Assembly (NCBI GenBank): GCA_944990035.1
Contig: CALYLX010000152.1
Coordinates: 310,001 to 374,000 of the forward strand
Direction of reading: 5' to 3'
From: Clitopilus passeckerianus
Taxonomy: Eukaryota > Basidiomycota > Agaricomycetes > Agaricales > Entolomataceae
Length of the DNA: 64,000 nucleotides
Part shown: piece by piece, positions 23,001-36,082 of the stretch
Position numbering within the stretch: the first letter of the stretch is position 1
Layout: each line of letters starts with the position of its first letter
Made by a program: the position numbers and the translations under genes
The notes under the pieces: model-generated
Seen by the model: the letters and a program-made list of their open reading frames with translations, nothing else
What the model was told of the DNA's origin: nothing
Databases searched by the model: none

Positions 23001-26000
23001 AAACACTGTTAATTTGGCCCAGATTCCGAGAGCCTGAACTCGAACATACCACTAGCAGTATAGTGCGTCCACGAAGTAGATCTCCTTTGAAGCATTTGTC
23101 AACTATCCATTTGGAAGTATGCACACTGACACCATGTTAAAGTCGGACCATGATGAAAATGAGAGGATTACTTACTCCAGAGCGGCAAGGACGTCGTCCA
23201 GCAGTAAGATCTCTGCGGAGGAATAAACGGCACGAGCCAGAGTGATTCGAGCTTTCTGTCCACCACTCAGTGTTAGGCCTTTCTCTCCAACTTCTGTAGC
23301 ATCGCCTGCTTCGAAGAGCTCGAGGTCTTTCTGCAGAGCGCATTGGTGGAGAACTTTCTTGTAGCGCTTCTCGTCGTATGGGGCCCCAAACAAGATGTTG
23401 CTCTGCTCGAAGTTAGAAGTGATTTCCGGATAGATGGGTTCAGAGGCCTACTCTGATGGTCTCGTTGAGGACCCACGATTCTTGAGCAGCATAGGCAACA
23501 CCACCGCTACGTGGAAGGTTGTACCATGACTGCGGCCTTGGAGGCTGGAAATGCATTTCGCCTTTGCACAGTTTAGCCCAGACCTGCAGTTACAAGTGGA
23601 AGCACATACCTAGCAAAGCCATCAAGAGAGATGTCTTCCCAGAACCAGTAGGCCCAACAACCAAGTTGATGCGACCCTGCTTGAAGGCCAACTGTCCTGG
23701 GATCCGCAGGGAGAAGTTACGCTTTGATGGTGTCAACGAGCCATTAGCATCATTGGACCAGGTGAAGGTGGCATCCTGGAACCCAATCCTATCATCGTCA
23801 ACGGGGACATTGCTGGCTAATAGCTCAGTTGAATTGTGGTGCGTAAATTGATCCAAAAGTTCGGTCTTCAGGTGCCCTGGTTAGATCAGTGATTGTGAGT
23901 GTCGTTCAAAGACCCACCTCATGCAGAAAATCGTTGACGCGGTCTAGGGAAACCTTGCCAGTCACACATTGTGTTAAGCTGAAGAACACCACACGAAGTT
24001 GATCTCGTAGCAGGTCAAAGACCGCCATGGAACTGAAAACCTTGGAAGCGCTAAGCTGTTCCTTCTGGAGTACAGTCTAGAAGTGTACAGTATCAGCGAA
24101 TTGGGCGACAACCCCGCTAATTTGGGGGACATACGCTGAAATAGACTCAGTTGAAGCATGCAGGCGAATGTGGATGCGATACGTACTATGAAGCGAAGGT
24201 GACAATCATCGTTATAATCGGGATCACGAAGCTGACAGTGAGGGAATATTCAGTAGAGGTCGTAAAGCTGACGCGCGTCCACTCACTTCAGGTTGCCATT
24301 GGCGAGCTCGAGCATCTGCTTTTTCCAGAACCACACCAGTTCTTCCTCTCGTTTCTCAGCAATACGTTCGTTGAGTTTCTTCTCCCATCCGAAGAGCTTA
24401 ATCATCCGCACAACATTCATTGCTGATTGGCCATGTTAGTAACATTTAGAGGCGCTTGGATAATACTAGGCTTACTTTCTGTGACCGTTTGAACTCGACC
24501 ATCTGTACGTTTCAAGCGTTCCTGCTGAACAGCTTGAACGCGCTTGGCGACATAACCAGGAAGAGGGAACAACAGAAGGATAGAGGCTAAACCCGCGAAC
24601 GCACTGAAGATCCCAATAAGCTCGGTTGTATAGAGATACAAATAGCTAGCTCTTACCTCCAACCTAGCACCTTGTATAAGAAAATGATGCATAGTGCAAC
24701 TTGCAAAGGTATCTGAACTTAACCAGTATGAAGGACCTCGCATCAATAATATTCACCATGTCAGTGGTGATTAAGTTGTTGATCTTGCCGACGAGGTTGT
24801 TTGCGGATGACGAGGTAGGCTTGTCTTCTGGAGCCTCGACCTTCTGAGGCTTCGCCTTTGAGGGCTTCTTGGTATCTTGTGAACCCCTAGATGAGACACT
24901 CGACGAGCTCGCTCGAACAGTCTCTTCTCCGATCGATGAGTGCAATGTCAACGAGTCCGTGGCAGCTGAAGCTGAAAGGCTATGGCTGCTTTCTCCCTGA
25001 CTTTCTGAGTGTCCGTCCTCATCAGAAGGAATTTCTTCAGGTTCGCCGGGTGTGGTTGCTGGCGAGGACATTGAATCAACCTCGGCCTTCATGCGGACGC
25101 GCAAAGAGTGTTCAAATACAAGCTGTGTAATGATACACTCGGCCCTGGCCATCGTACGTGTCTTAGAACGAGAAGTCAGAAAAGAATTATTAGCGTAGAG
25201 TGTAGAAATGCATACTCCGAAGAAGATATACCACTGCCATGCCATGGAGCCTGCTACCGGGCCGATAAAGAGCCAGGCAATCCAGACCCATGGGCGGTAC
25301 TTCGCGCCCTCTCCACCGTTCTCGAGATACCTATCGAGTCAATAAATATAGGTAGAGGTAGATATAACTCAAACGCATACTGGAGCAGCTGTTTAATACC
25401 GATTGGCGATACAAAACTGAAGACGACTTGTAGAATAGCCATTGTTGTAAGAACCATGTACTCGCGGTAGAACACGCGCATAAGGCCCCAGAAAAGATGA
25501 CGCTTATCATTCCGCTGGAAGGGGTCGAGATGCTGCAGAAAGTATGTTAGCCACGGTATGACCAGCAATCGAAGCAGACTTACAAGAAGAGCATTCTTAG
25601 TCAGATGATGGGCGTAATCATAATCCGCAAGGGGAGGCAATAAATCAGGGGATAAGTGTGGCAGACGATAAGCAAGAAAAACGATAGGATCCAAGAAAGA
25701 ATAGATGACGAGCGACCAAATGGACGCTGTCTGCTCTGGGTTTGGAACTTCAGATGGATGCTAGATCGTATCAAGTCAACGTGAATTCATGCGAGCAGGC
25801 AAGCATAGGCAAACCTTTGGATCCACGGGAATATACTGGCGAGGAATCAAGATCGGGATCAAGACGGCATTGAGGAACAGTACTGAGATTTGAGCCTATA
25901 ATACGCCACCATCGTTGGGGTCGAGAGGCTCCTCGTCAAAGGTCATAAGGGGTAGCAAGTCGCGGTAGGCATATCCTGCGAAAAAGGACAGGTATATGAT

Positions 26001-26642
26001 GTTGATGTGCCAGGCCAATAGGCTGCTCTGTTTCCTCTTTATAGCAATGGATAGCACCGAGAGTACAAACGCATACGCCTGGAACAAAGTATCAGTTCTG
26101 GCTTGATACGCAACCATCAGGTACATACATAAGAAATCCCGCACGCCAGAGCCAATTGCGCGTCTTGAGACCAAGACGACGTGGTTTCGCGGCGAAGCAG
26201 GATGAGAGACAGAGCCGAGAGAACCAGCAGGGCCAAAGACGCGATAAGACGCGTAATCTTATAAGCGAAAATGACAATTCCACCATGCCCCCTGACGTGT
26301 TTCCTGAGCCTTTCACGTAGAGAAAGAGAGTTGGTGTTGACACTTGCAGTGTCTTCGTCGTCGCTGGCTTCGGATGCGTTTGTTACGCTCCTTCGTGCCT
26401 TGAGGTGTTTCATAGCCGTCCATGCAGTGTGCAAGGTGAGCGAGACCACCGATAAAACTGTAATATAAATAGGAACCGCAAGGGAATATTCAAAACCCCT
26501 GGAAATGAGTTCAGCAACGCGTTATTCCATACAACTGAACAGAAACGTACGTCAATTTCTCGTCAAGGTCGAAAGGGTACATCACAATCTGGGAACTCCA
26601 GGTTGCGACGTACGTCTGTTGAGATAGTACGGGGGCAAACAT
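20094..26642 (-). CDS. ABCC (MRP-type) full ABC transporter
   Basis: Large, intron-rich gene. I place the ATG at 26642 ([17 protein letters not shown]); the stop is at 20094-20096 after LLYEMAN. N-terminal membrane segments ([36 protein letters not shown], and others) precede the core, as in ABCC proteins with an extra N-terminal domain. TMD1 includes [18 protein letters not shown] and a long acidic/serine-rich insert near 24780-25100. NBD1: [50 protein letters not shown]-loop VTHN. TMD2 follows. NBD2: [54 protein letters not shown]. Asp in NBD1 Walker B against Glu in NBD2, and SVGQ in NBD2, are normal ABCC asymmetries. Likely exports conjugates or drugs, or loads the vacuole; substrate unknown. 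Confidence 0.88.
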
Positions 26643-27588
26643 CTCTCAAACGAGCCAATGATTGGGTCTAGAAAAGTATTCGTATAACTCCCTCCAAAGT
26701 CTGTACTTATAAATATAGACTTGGGGACTCCTGACCGAGTGAGGGCATCGGTAAATTCGATCAAAGACCAACCCACAACCACGGGTTTAGGGTTGAGGAA
26801 CCCTAAGTGAATTGGGTACCCATGATGCACAATGGGGCTGATGTCGCAATATCATAGTTGGATGGCCGTAGAAACATGGGAGTTTGAGTCGACTTTGAGG
26901 GTGACGCTACAGAGTTTTTGACACTATGAGCTCGAAATGTGCTCCAATGTTGGCGCGGCTAAGGGGAACAGGGTGGTGACATGGCGGAGAACGTCTATAT
27001 TCTTAGATATTTTACGACAATGGGAATCCAACATATTGTGCATTAAAGCTGTAGAGACGGTACAAGACGAGGTGGAAGATATCCGAGGTGGAGGTGGAGG
27101 TGCACGACACATGGTTTGGCCGGTAATTCGGCGTCAAATTACCGGGCCGGCTTCGGATTTAGCGGTTGCCTGGCGATTCCTGCTATGAACCGATGGGGAA
27201 TGTCTAGTAGTGGATCCAAAACGTGGAGAAAGGTGAGGCAATGGGCCGCAGCAGCCTGAGCGGGCACATCAAAGTCATGGAAATGATTTTAAACGAGAAA
27301 CGTCACGAGGAACTATCTCGCACAAGATCTACGGTTTGCCTGCCCCCTTGGGGTAGATACCTCGATGCAAAAAGCCTGGAAGGACCTCATCTCAAATTTC
27401 GGTGATAGCAGAAGTCCTCAGATTGACGGTCAAATGAAAAGTCATGCACCACTTGCATGCAAAAAATAAGAAGATCGTGAAACAGAATTGTTCGTCAAAG
27501 TGCAATGCTTCGAATTATCCGTAAATTACAAAAAGTCCAGTACCAAAAGTGTTCGCAGGAGGCAGCCATGGTAAAAGAAGGAACAAAA
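26643..27588. other. Intergenic region upstream of the ABC transporter
   Basis: About 950 bases. Open frames at 26582-26830 (minus) and 26937-27188 (plus) show no family resemblance and no coherent splicing; the minus one overlaps the transporter's first exon in another frame. Taken as promoter and 3' flanking DNA. Confidence 0.45.
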
Positions 27589-28407
27589 TCAGCCACAATT
27601 GAAGTAATTACCTTGATCACCACAGGGCATCCTTGAGTATCTAGCAGCGGTCAATCATCAGAATAGCGTTGAAGAAACGATTGCAGGCCGCCAAACCTTT
27701 ATTCACAGGACAGTCATTAAAGTCGTCGCAGCACTTGATACAGGCCCGATTGCCACGAGGCTCAATGAGTTCAACGTAGTGTTTGTACCTACCGAGAATT
27801 GCGGATTAGCAGGGGTGTTCACACTGAGGGTAACGAGGAAATCCTACCCCAAGCAAACGCTGCCTCGTGGATTACCCTTTCCACCGACGCCACCAGAAGA
27901 GTCGTATTGACCTCCTGCGTCACGAGGGTTGAGGCGATCGAGATGGGATGGACGGATACACCCAGTCACTGGGTGAATAATAAGATTCCGGATGCATGAT
28001 TGTAGAGATCACAGAGAGTGATACATACATTAGGCATACTTGCCGCCCTTCGGACCATGACCGGTCTTGAAAGCGACATTGCTCCACCAGTCACCGGGGA
28101 GGGTACCCTGTGCACCATCATAGCGAGCAGAGAGGGAGCAATACGTCTTCATCCCTCCCGGATGCTCGCTGTCGCCGATATTGGTATGAGGCGTGCGGGG
28201 GACGATCATACTGGGCGATAGGCTTTCAGGCACTAGACGGATATGAAAACTGTGAAGAACATACCAGAATGAAATAGCGTTGTTGATGGAGACGATGTTG
28301 TCTGGTGCTGCTCTTGCCTCGAGGACGTCGAGCCCAGCGGGGGTTGCCCATACCGCAAAGGGAAAGGCAAGAGTGACGGCGGTCAAAGAAAGAGCAGAGA
28401 ACCTCAT
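27589..28407 (-). pseudogene. Secreted ten-cysteine protein, paralogue C, decayed
   Basis: Third member of the family at 11833-14213. The start is intact (MRFSALSLTAVTLAFPFAVWA, then TPAGLDVLEARAAPDN), and exon 2 reads FCMIVPRTPHTNIGDSEHPGG, TYCSLSARYDGAQG, LPGDWWSNVAFKTGHG, KYA. Here the codon before the splice, CAA (Gln) in paralogues A and B, is TAA, at about 28030-28034. Downstream exons are still recognisable (GCIRPSHLDRLN, GGQYDSSGGVGGKGNP, ACIKCCDD), but the last exon has lost one base after ATCAAGG, shifting the frame and removing the terminal YFNC. Two independent lesions point to a pseudogene, or to a shortened secreted peptide made only from exons 1-2. Sits 15 kb from its relatives, beyond the ABC transporter. 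Confidence 0.7.
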
Positions 28408-29486
28408 TGCCGCAGCGCATTCGAAACGTAGAAGGGAAGGGATCCAAGAGAGGATGGAGCCTCCTTGGACAGAAATCTATGGCCTTTTATTGCCTGTAAA
28501 GCCATACCTTCACGAGGCAGACTGGTCCCTGCGCAGTTCATGTCGTTGTGTGTCCTATAAATTATAGGTCGTTCGGGACCGTTGAACGGCAAGGGTTGGC
28601 CGCAGCCCCTCCAGATCCAGGAGTAGTTGAAATGACTGCCTCGAGATATTAATTGTTTGTGTTGTCGACTCGACACACTTTCCTAGTGGACTCGGTGCTG
28701 AACTTGCGGGTTGTTTTGCGGGCGACATGATGTGGGTGTGCTCGGTGAAAGTGCATTTCTGTCTTTTTTTGTTCGCACTTCACGATTATCCTGCTCGGTT
28801 TATTGAGCTTCTCTTGTCATAACACTGGCTGTCGGCACAGAGATCTTCTTGGCCAGGCTGATGATCATTGGAAGAGCCATCGAAGTTCGGAACCACGAGG
28901 ACTGTCACAGTAGTTCCACCTTCCGATCAATCCTCTTTGGGAAAGTACTCCCACGGCCCTTCAAGCATCTTCGACAGCGACAGGCGTCTTGAAGTCACTG
29001 TGACCACAATCTGTCCCGTTCAGAATTCTATTGGCACTTCTAGGGCGTCCGCTCCTGATTCTTTATGTACTTGCTGCCACGTCTCTTCTGGAAATGCTGC
29101 TGACGTCTTGCACACCGGTGTTATTCGGTTATTCTCAAGGGCACCACCATATGAGTCTTCTTGCTCCGATGATCCTGGGCAAATCACAGACCGGCGCTCA
29201 TCGCAGTGCGCTGTGGGGGCACCCCGTTGAAACAGGCACATGAGGGTGGACTGCAAGCCCCCACTGAATGCTGATTGCTGGCGGATTTGGATGTTTTCTC
29301 AGCCAGTCGCTCACCGTACAGGGCCGAAAAACATAACAGTTGCCCCATCAAGACTTATCGACATGATGTTTTCGCTTGCCGCGTTTTGGTCTAGTCTTTC
29401 TGCAGAGCCGCCGCCCCGGTTACTTGAGGGTATATATGTCTGCGTTCTCGTGGACTGCCTAAGGCACCTTCTCCTTGCTTGCAGTC
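28408..29486. other. Intergenic region between paralogue C and ABCG copy 1
   Basis: About 1.08 kb. A 120-codon plus-strand open frame at 28868-29230 (Ser/Thr/Pro/Cys-rich, with RTVTVVPP and LEVTVTTI) has no recognisable domain or signal peptide and I do not call it a gene. A TATA-like ggtatatatg at about 29428-29436 lies some 50-60 bases before the ABCG start. Confidence 0.4.
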
Positions 29487-32167
29487 ATGAGCTCTTCTTC
29501 CGTCCTCTCGTATGAGCATCTGACATACCAAGTCCCCATCAAGAACGGTGAACCTCGGAGGCTGGTCGATGATGTATCCGTGGACATCACCGCTGGCGAG
29601 CTACTCGCTATCATGGTCAGTAATATTAGCTTCCTGCTGTTAGCGTTTACGCTTAACTGACGCCAACTCTCAGGGGCCTTCTGGAGCTGGTCGGTCTTGC
29701 TTGCAAGGTGTTAAACAGGAGCCAGATCATTGATTTTGACGATATTCATATAGGCAAAACAACGCTCCTCGATTTGATGGCTTTTCGCAAGGCAGCAGCA
29801 TCCGGTTCATCTGTAAGTTCTACGACACCTCTTTTCTTGTAGGAATGCCTAACCGTGGTCTGATCTTGTCAAGATCAAATTAAATGGCCAACCCCTAGAT
29901 GCCGCTGCCATGCACCACATCTCGACCTACGTCGAGCAAGAAGATGCACTCCTTGGCGTTCTGACCGTCCGAGAATCGATAACATATGCCCTCCGACTCC
30001 AGTAGGTTTCGCACCTCCAGAATTCCATTCTCATCGGCTCACCTGGTGTCACAGTTCCCCCCTGCTTTCGCGGAAGGAAATTTCCCGACGCGTCGAGACT
30101 GTCATAACAACTCTTGGCTTACAATCCTGTGCCAACCAGCAAATTGGGACGCCGATCTCGAGGGGTATATCCGGAGGACAGAAGCGCCGTGTTACAGCAG
30201 CATGTGCAATGGTGACTTACCCGTAAGCCGCTTATCTCCCCTAGGAGGACCTACTGACTGATCTCAACTCTAGACGCATTCTCTTCCTGGATGAAGTCAC
30301 TTCAGGAGTAAGTACGAAATCCAATTGCACCCGAAAGCCTCTGAACGATGCGTCTCTATAGCTTGACAGTACGGCGGCACGAGAAGTTATCTCTGCAATT
30401 CGATCTTTGGCTGTCGCGGAAGGAATCATTGTTCTGGCCACAATTCATCAACCCTCAATGGAGACGCTTTCCCAGTTCACCAACCTCCTTATGCTGAGCA
30501 ACGGAAGGACCTGCTACTCGGGTACAGTAGACGGATTAGCAGACTTCTTTGATAGATGGGGTCGGCCCGTTCCACGCTTCGTACGTCCACTCCAATGCCC
30601 CAAGTTCTTCTTTGACGTTAATGTGGATAGAATACACCTACGGATCACGCGATGAACTACCTTAACCAAGATTTCACCCACTCCGAAGCCAAGCTTGCAG
30701 GCGGCGACGACATGAGGGAGTTCTACCTGGCAAACCTGAAGGATGATGCTTCTGGCCTTCACAGAAGGTCCAACGGCGATCGTAATGGCACACCCAGCTC
30801 AATCGAACCAGAAATTCCAGCAAGAGATGGTAAGGCAGGGCTTCTGGGGACGTTGTTCTGGAACACCCTTGTCCTTTCTGAGAGGAGCGTCAAGAACTAT
30901 TCTCGAAATCTCCTAGCCTATGGTGTTCGATCAGGGATGTACGCTGGAATGGGTTTGATGCTTGCGTAGGTGTAATCTCCTAGAGTTGTATCCTCCGCTG
31001 ACTTGAACGGACTATAGAACTATCTGGATTCGCCTTGGCACTCGCGATTCCACGATCAACGATAGGCTCTCGGTTCACTTCTACAGTGTTGCTTTCCTGG
31101 CTTTCGTATGTCTTCCTTTTTCTGCAATCATTCCTCAACCTTAATTATCTCCGTTTATTAGATGTCCGTTGCCGGAATACCGGGTTGTGAGTTTACTTTC
31201 CATACTTCAACAGACACCTTCTGAGCAAAATCATCAGTCCTTGAAGAACGTGCGGTATACTACCGCGAAAGCAAAAATGGGCTTTACACCACCCTCCCGT
31301 TCGTCCTAGCGAACACGTTAGTCAACATCCCATTCCTTTTCGCATGCACGGTGTTTTTCTCTGTCATATGCTATTGGGCCATCGTACGTATTTCTTCATA
31401 CCCTGCCCATCATTCACCAAACCTCACTCTTGTGCGTTTTCTACTTTCAGGGACTTCATGGCGGAGTACCTGCATTCTTCCGTTTCCTAGGCTTCCTGTT
31501 CCTTGCAATTCTCGTTGCAGAGAGTCAGGTGCTTATCATCTCAGCTCTGCTTCCTGTGTTCGTTGCAGCTCTGGCTATATCTGCTTTGTGAGTTGCGTCC
31601 TACTCGCCGTCGTTGGAGGTCCTTCTGATCGTGACTTGCTTCAGCATTAACGGGTTCTGGATGAGCGTTGGAGGATACTTGTATGTTCATTCTCTATGTT
31701 GCTTTCTGTAGAGTAATTCTGATTGACATCTGTTACAGCATCAAAGCACGATCATTGCCGAGGTTCTGGTATTACTCCTTCCACTTCATGGACTACCAAA
31801 AATACGCTTTTGAGCTTCTGACCAACGTACGCCCAACTTTCTGCTATCATCACAGAACATTCTAATAATCCCTCCTCCAGTCGGATCTCCGAGGCCTCAC
31901 CTTCCAATGCGAGAAATTGTCAGACGGAAGCTGCGTCTGTGCCTATCCTTCGTCTACACCAGAGACCTGCACGGTTTCTGGTGAGGATGTGGTCAGGTAC
32001 CTGGATATCTCGAGGATCAGCTACAGCAAATGGGCAGGCATTCTCGTTTCGATATTCTTCATTTATAGGATTGCGTGAGTGGAGCTCATTCTCGTCAATG
32101 GGAATAGCATCTTGACCGTTCCGTTCTTTCTAGTCTCTACATTTCTTTGAAGATGCGTTCTCAATGA
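29487..32167 (+). CDS. ABCG (White-type) half transporter, copy 1
   Basis: Start MSSSSVLSYEHLTYQVPIK at 29487. The NBD comes first, as in ABCG proteins: ELLAIMGPSGAGKTTLLDL (Walker A, split by an intron), EQEDALLGVLTVRESI (Q-loop region), SRGISGGQKRRVTAAC (signature), RILFLDEVTSGLDST (Walker B, D-loop), VLATIHQPS (H-loop). A linker follows, then a membrane domain of about six segments: RNLLAYGVRSGMYAGMGLML, FYSVAFLAFMSVAGIPAFLEERAVYYRE (usual ABCG landmark), LVNIPFLFACTVFFSVICYW, FINGFWMSVGGYF, PRFWYYSFHFMDYQKYAFELL. It ends with an extracellular Cys-containing loop and a last membrane segment before the stop at 32165-32167. About ten short introns. Half transporters of this kind dimerise and often move lipids or sterols; substrate unknown. 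Confidence 0.9.
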
Positions 32168-32353
32168 GATGCTCACGCCATCATGACCTCATGCTGCTAC
32201 TCTTTTCAAGATTACGACCCATGGGTAACGACAAAAATTGGATCTGGTTCTGTGGAATAATCCATCTGTTCATTTTATGATTACTCTAAGACTCTTAAAT
32301 ATCTAATCGTACGGATTGATGTAAATATAGATATCTGTAAATCATTTATTCAT

Positions 32354-33687
32354 CTACTTCTGGAGGATAAAATCGACCATCAACTTTGTGAACTCGTGAG
32401 GCTTCTCTGCGTGTACTATGTGGCCATGTTAGTAAGGTTGCGAAGATATAGTTCAGGACGACTTACCCCAATGACCGGTGTCCAAAGTCTCTAATCGCAT
32501 ATTCGGGAAGAACTTCTCAAGGAGAGGAATGTTATTCTTGTTGATATGTCTGAATTGACGGTTAGCATCTCCAGAGCGTGGATGTTGGCACCAAAAACCA
32601 CAAACTTGCTATTCGCTCCTTTCACCACCAATGTCCTCCCTTCCCACTTCTGTCCACCTTCAGGTGTATATGGGAAAGACCCAATCTCGTGCATAGCGTC
32701 CTTGATTAAAGACACAGGGATCTGCCACTTGACCGTATGGCGGTCTGGTTCGGAGGAATTTGGTGTAACGAGGTTGGTCAGTAGAAACTGACGGACAGAC
32801 ATATCCTATGAGCTCAGAGTTACCAAAGTTGTCGCAAGGGGAGAAATTGACAGAAAGATATTCGTACCTTTTCCCGCTCTTCGAGGTATTTATTTGCTTC
32901 ATCCCTCGTTCGGATGTTCTGTTCTGGGTTCGCTATCTCCAGCATGGCATCCAGATACCCCACGAAAGCGGGGCCAAGGGAAGCACGCGTAGGTGCAATA
33001 TCCGACACGATAAGATTCGACAACTCTTTCGGTGAAGATGGACCCAATGCAAGTGCCATGGCTACTTTGCCTCCCCTGTGTTGCCATAAAATATGTTGAA
33101 TATGGAAGGTTCTCGAGGAAGATGATTGAGCACACACACATAGAATGACCCATTATCGATACATCCTTGAGCTTCATCTTCTCGATGAAAGTTTGTACGT
33201 CCTCCGCCATGGCCTCGTACGTCATTGGCGTAGCATGAGGGGAAGCTCCGTGGTTTCGTAGGTCGAGACCATACACTGGTCTGTCAAGGTCGCGCTGGAA
33301 AGCCTTTAGCAGGGATGCAAAGTTGCGTTTGGAGCCACTGGAATTGTCCCGATTAGTTGGCTGGCAAAGTGCAATGGGGAAAGAACGCACAAGAGCCCAT
33401 GGATAACGACAAGAGCTCCTTCTGTATCATTTCCATTGGAGGGTATCGCGGAGGTATATGATAGCTCTACCGGCCCAGAAGTCGATGCCGTTGAGTAGGA
33501 CTTTGACGATGGGACTATCACAGCAGAGGCCCGGGAGAACCTGGACGTCGAGACTGGGTTTCGTCCTGATTCGGAAGCTCTCAATTGTGAAGTTTTTGGA
33601 ACCAACAATGTGGTACCCACCTCTTGTTGAACCCTTTTCTAGTGCGGCATATGCATAGCGGAGCGGTCGGTACATCGTCTTAGGCAA
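32354..33687 (-). CDS. ABHD11-like alpha/beta hydrolase, copy 2
   Basis: Paralogue of the gene at 9872-11367. Start MPKTMYRPLRYAYAALEKG at 33687 (or the inner Met), with a basic, serine-rich leader fitting mitochondrial import. Spliced blocks: VELSYTSAIPSNGND, ALVVIHGLL, GSKRNFASLLKAFQRDLDRP, VYGLDLRNHGASPHATPM, VSIMGHSMGGKVAMALAL (nucleophile Ser), LSNLIVSDIAPTRA, GSFPYTPEGGQKWEGRTLVV, LETLDTGHW (catalytic His) and KPHEFTKLMVDFILQK. The GHSM/GGKVAM exon junction matches that of the paralogue. It lacks the histidine-rich insert. The 3' end faces the ABCG gene end, 187 bases away (convergent). Confidence 0.82.
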
Positions 33688-34155
33688 CGAAGACGCCGTT
33701 CTGGACGTTGGGGACGACGTGTGGCTGTGTCATTGCCAGCTTCCTGCAGCGCCGAGTGCACTCATGACCAGACTGAAAAGCTCGAAAGTATGCGTTGAGT
33801 CTGCACGAAAGTTGTCTATCAGAAACTGAGAAAGAAAATACTGCTAGGTCTAGCACGAAAAAGTAGTAGTAATCGAGAACGAACGAACTATATACTGGTA
33901 CAGAATGATCTATAAACGGCGAGTAGCAAGGATGTTAACATGATCCTGAGCTTGGTATAATATGATACATATGCGTGTAGTAATAGAAATGTGCATGCCG
34001 AAGACTCCAGGTCTATTAATATAAGTACAATGCAATCATTGGCAAAGGCCGGGTATGAAAAAAGCGAAGATGAAGCAAACGAATGTGTGAAGAAAACCCA
34101 AGCTTGGGATGGGAACGAAATTGAAAACGAAAAGAACGAATATGCTGGACCTCCT
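33688..34155. other. Intergenic region, ABHD11-like copy 2 to zinc-ribbon gene
   Basis: About 470 bases holding the promoter of the ABHD11-like gene and the 3' flank of the next minus-strand gene. No coding signal was recognised. Confidence 0.5.
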
Positions 34156-36082
34156 TCAGCAAGCAGTCGACAATCCCCTCCGCTTCACAAACTCTCTAAA
34201 GCCATCCTTCACCTTCCTAGCCACATTCCCAATTGAACCCCGCCTTTGAAGTGTCCCAGTTTCCTTGAACCGGAACTCATCCCCAGCGACGGTCCGACTT
34301 CTTCCTCTCCCCCCATGACCATGATTCGACTCCGTAGATGTACCACAAGCAGCCTCTTTCCTAGCACTAGCCAGCGCCATCCTCAACTCCGTCTCACCAC
34401 TCAACGAAAACCCGGTCATATGCCTCGACTTTGATATCGAGCCTGCCAATGCAGCATGAGCTTGCTGGAACTTGAGTTTCGGAGAAGAGGAAAAGATGAG
34501 CTCGCTGTCTGGGCTGTTGGTGGGTTCGTACAGGCCCATTGACGTTGCAGGGCGTCGTTTGGAGGTGAAGAGTCGTGAAAGGGAGTTGAAGTGTGATCGG
34601 CTAGGGGATGGAGGTGAGTCTAGCATGGCAGGATCGAGGACTGGCGTTTCGGGACGTAGGTAGGCGTAGGCTGTTGTAGTGGCATCTGCGGAGCCGGGAC
34701 AAGGAGCCGAGAGAACAGAATAGATTCCGGGCGAGGTACATCTCGCAGGGATGGTAGATTGGTTGGGCAGAGACATGGGTCGTTGTGTTGGTGGTAGTGG
34801 TTGGAAGGAAAGCCTTCCGCGTCCCAATGAGCTCGGGTTATAGGAAGATGATACAGGAGGCGACATTTTATCAGGCCTAATAGCAGTGTAGTATGGCCGA
34901 CTTGGGTGACCAAGTGGTACATCAGGTTGAGGAATATTGATAGGCTGAGATTTGGCTCGTGAATGTGTTCGGAAGCTCTGGCCATCTCCGGTAGTCGACG
35001 AAGAAGGTGGTCGAAGAAAGGTCGAAAATGCCTGCCGTGAATCTGTCTCCTCGGACTGGGAATCGAATACGGAGGTTATACCTGCCGACGAGTTCGAGAT
35101 GCGGAACACCGAAACGTGACCTTTCCTTCGTAGAGTCTGGGCACTAGGCGGGCGTGATTGTTGGGGATCATGAAGGTTCAAGGGGATATTGGCATGAAGT
35201 GTTCCGTAGTTGCTATTAAATGGCTTAATATCGATAACGAGATGTGCTGAACGGAGAGATTGCATGGAGGTCGTTTTAACATGGGACATGCCGAACAGGT
35301 GGTCCACACCTGAGAATGCTGTTGGTGAAGTCATAGAGTCGGTTGGGTGGGGTCGTGTCGTTATATTCGAAGAATCTTTCGGAAGTGCAGGCCTCGGTCG
35401 TTGATCAATGTTCTGAAGGGCTTCGGAGCCCTTGGAAGAGGCGGGAGACACCGACTCCTGGGGGGCGTCAGAGGAGACAATAACCTGGGGAAGAAAGAAG
35501 AGACTGGGTGAGCAACCAGAGCTAATTATATATAACGCAAATCCGAAGACTCACAACCGGTCGAGCAGTGCACCCATTCAGGTGAGCAGTTGTTGTGGGC
35601 ACCCCAAGCAAACCTGTGTCGTCATAGCAATTCAAACCCTTGTTTTCGTCTTGCGCAGCTCTATCGCCGTTCGAGCTCTGTTTTCGGTGTGGGCGTGATC
35701 TCGTCTTCGTAGCATATGAATGTTGTTCATTGCTATCCTTGGAGGTCAGGTGCCCACTGAGAACCCTGGTGGCGCTAGTTCTAGCGTCACTGGGTGTACC
35801 CTCGCTAGAAGAGGTTATCACAGGCTCTGATCCTCGAGAACGCAGTTCTGACATGAGAGGGCGCGAAACGGCATTTGGGCGTGTCACAGAGGGTGCGGGA
35901 AGAGGGGCCAAGTCTGAGGGTTTCCAGAATACCCTTGGAGGCGCACTAACGCGCCTCAGCCGCCTGAGTTCGGATTCGGAGCGCTCATATGCCTCCTTGG
36001 CGCTATCTGAGGTCCAGAAACACCATGGGCAAAGTGGGATCCCAAGGGTGTTGGTGAAACCGCATTGTAAACACGAGAACAT
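34156..36082 (-). CDS. Disordered Ser/Pro-rich protein with N-terminal zinc-ribbon motif
   Basis: Two exons: 35555-36082 and 34156-35483, joined V|VIVSSDAPQE at a clean gtgagt/ccccag intron. The N-terminus MFSCLQCGFTNTLGIPLCPWCFW carries two CxxC pairs, as in small zinc ribbons. It is followed by a basic helix (EAYERSESELRRLRRVS) and long Ser/Pro/Thr-rich, probably disordered segments. The C-terminal end is more ordered and basic (GSIGNVARKVKDGFREFVKRRG). About 618 residues. I do not recognise the family; the zinc ribbon and basic tail would suit a nuclear or cytoskeletal adaptor, but that is a guess. Confidence 0.72.
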
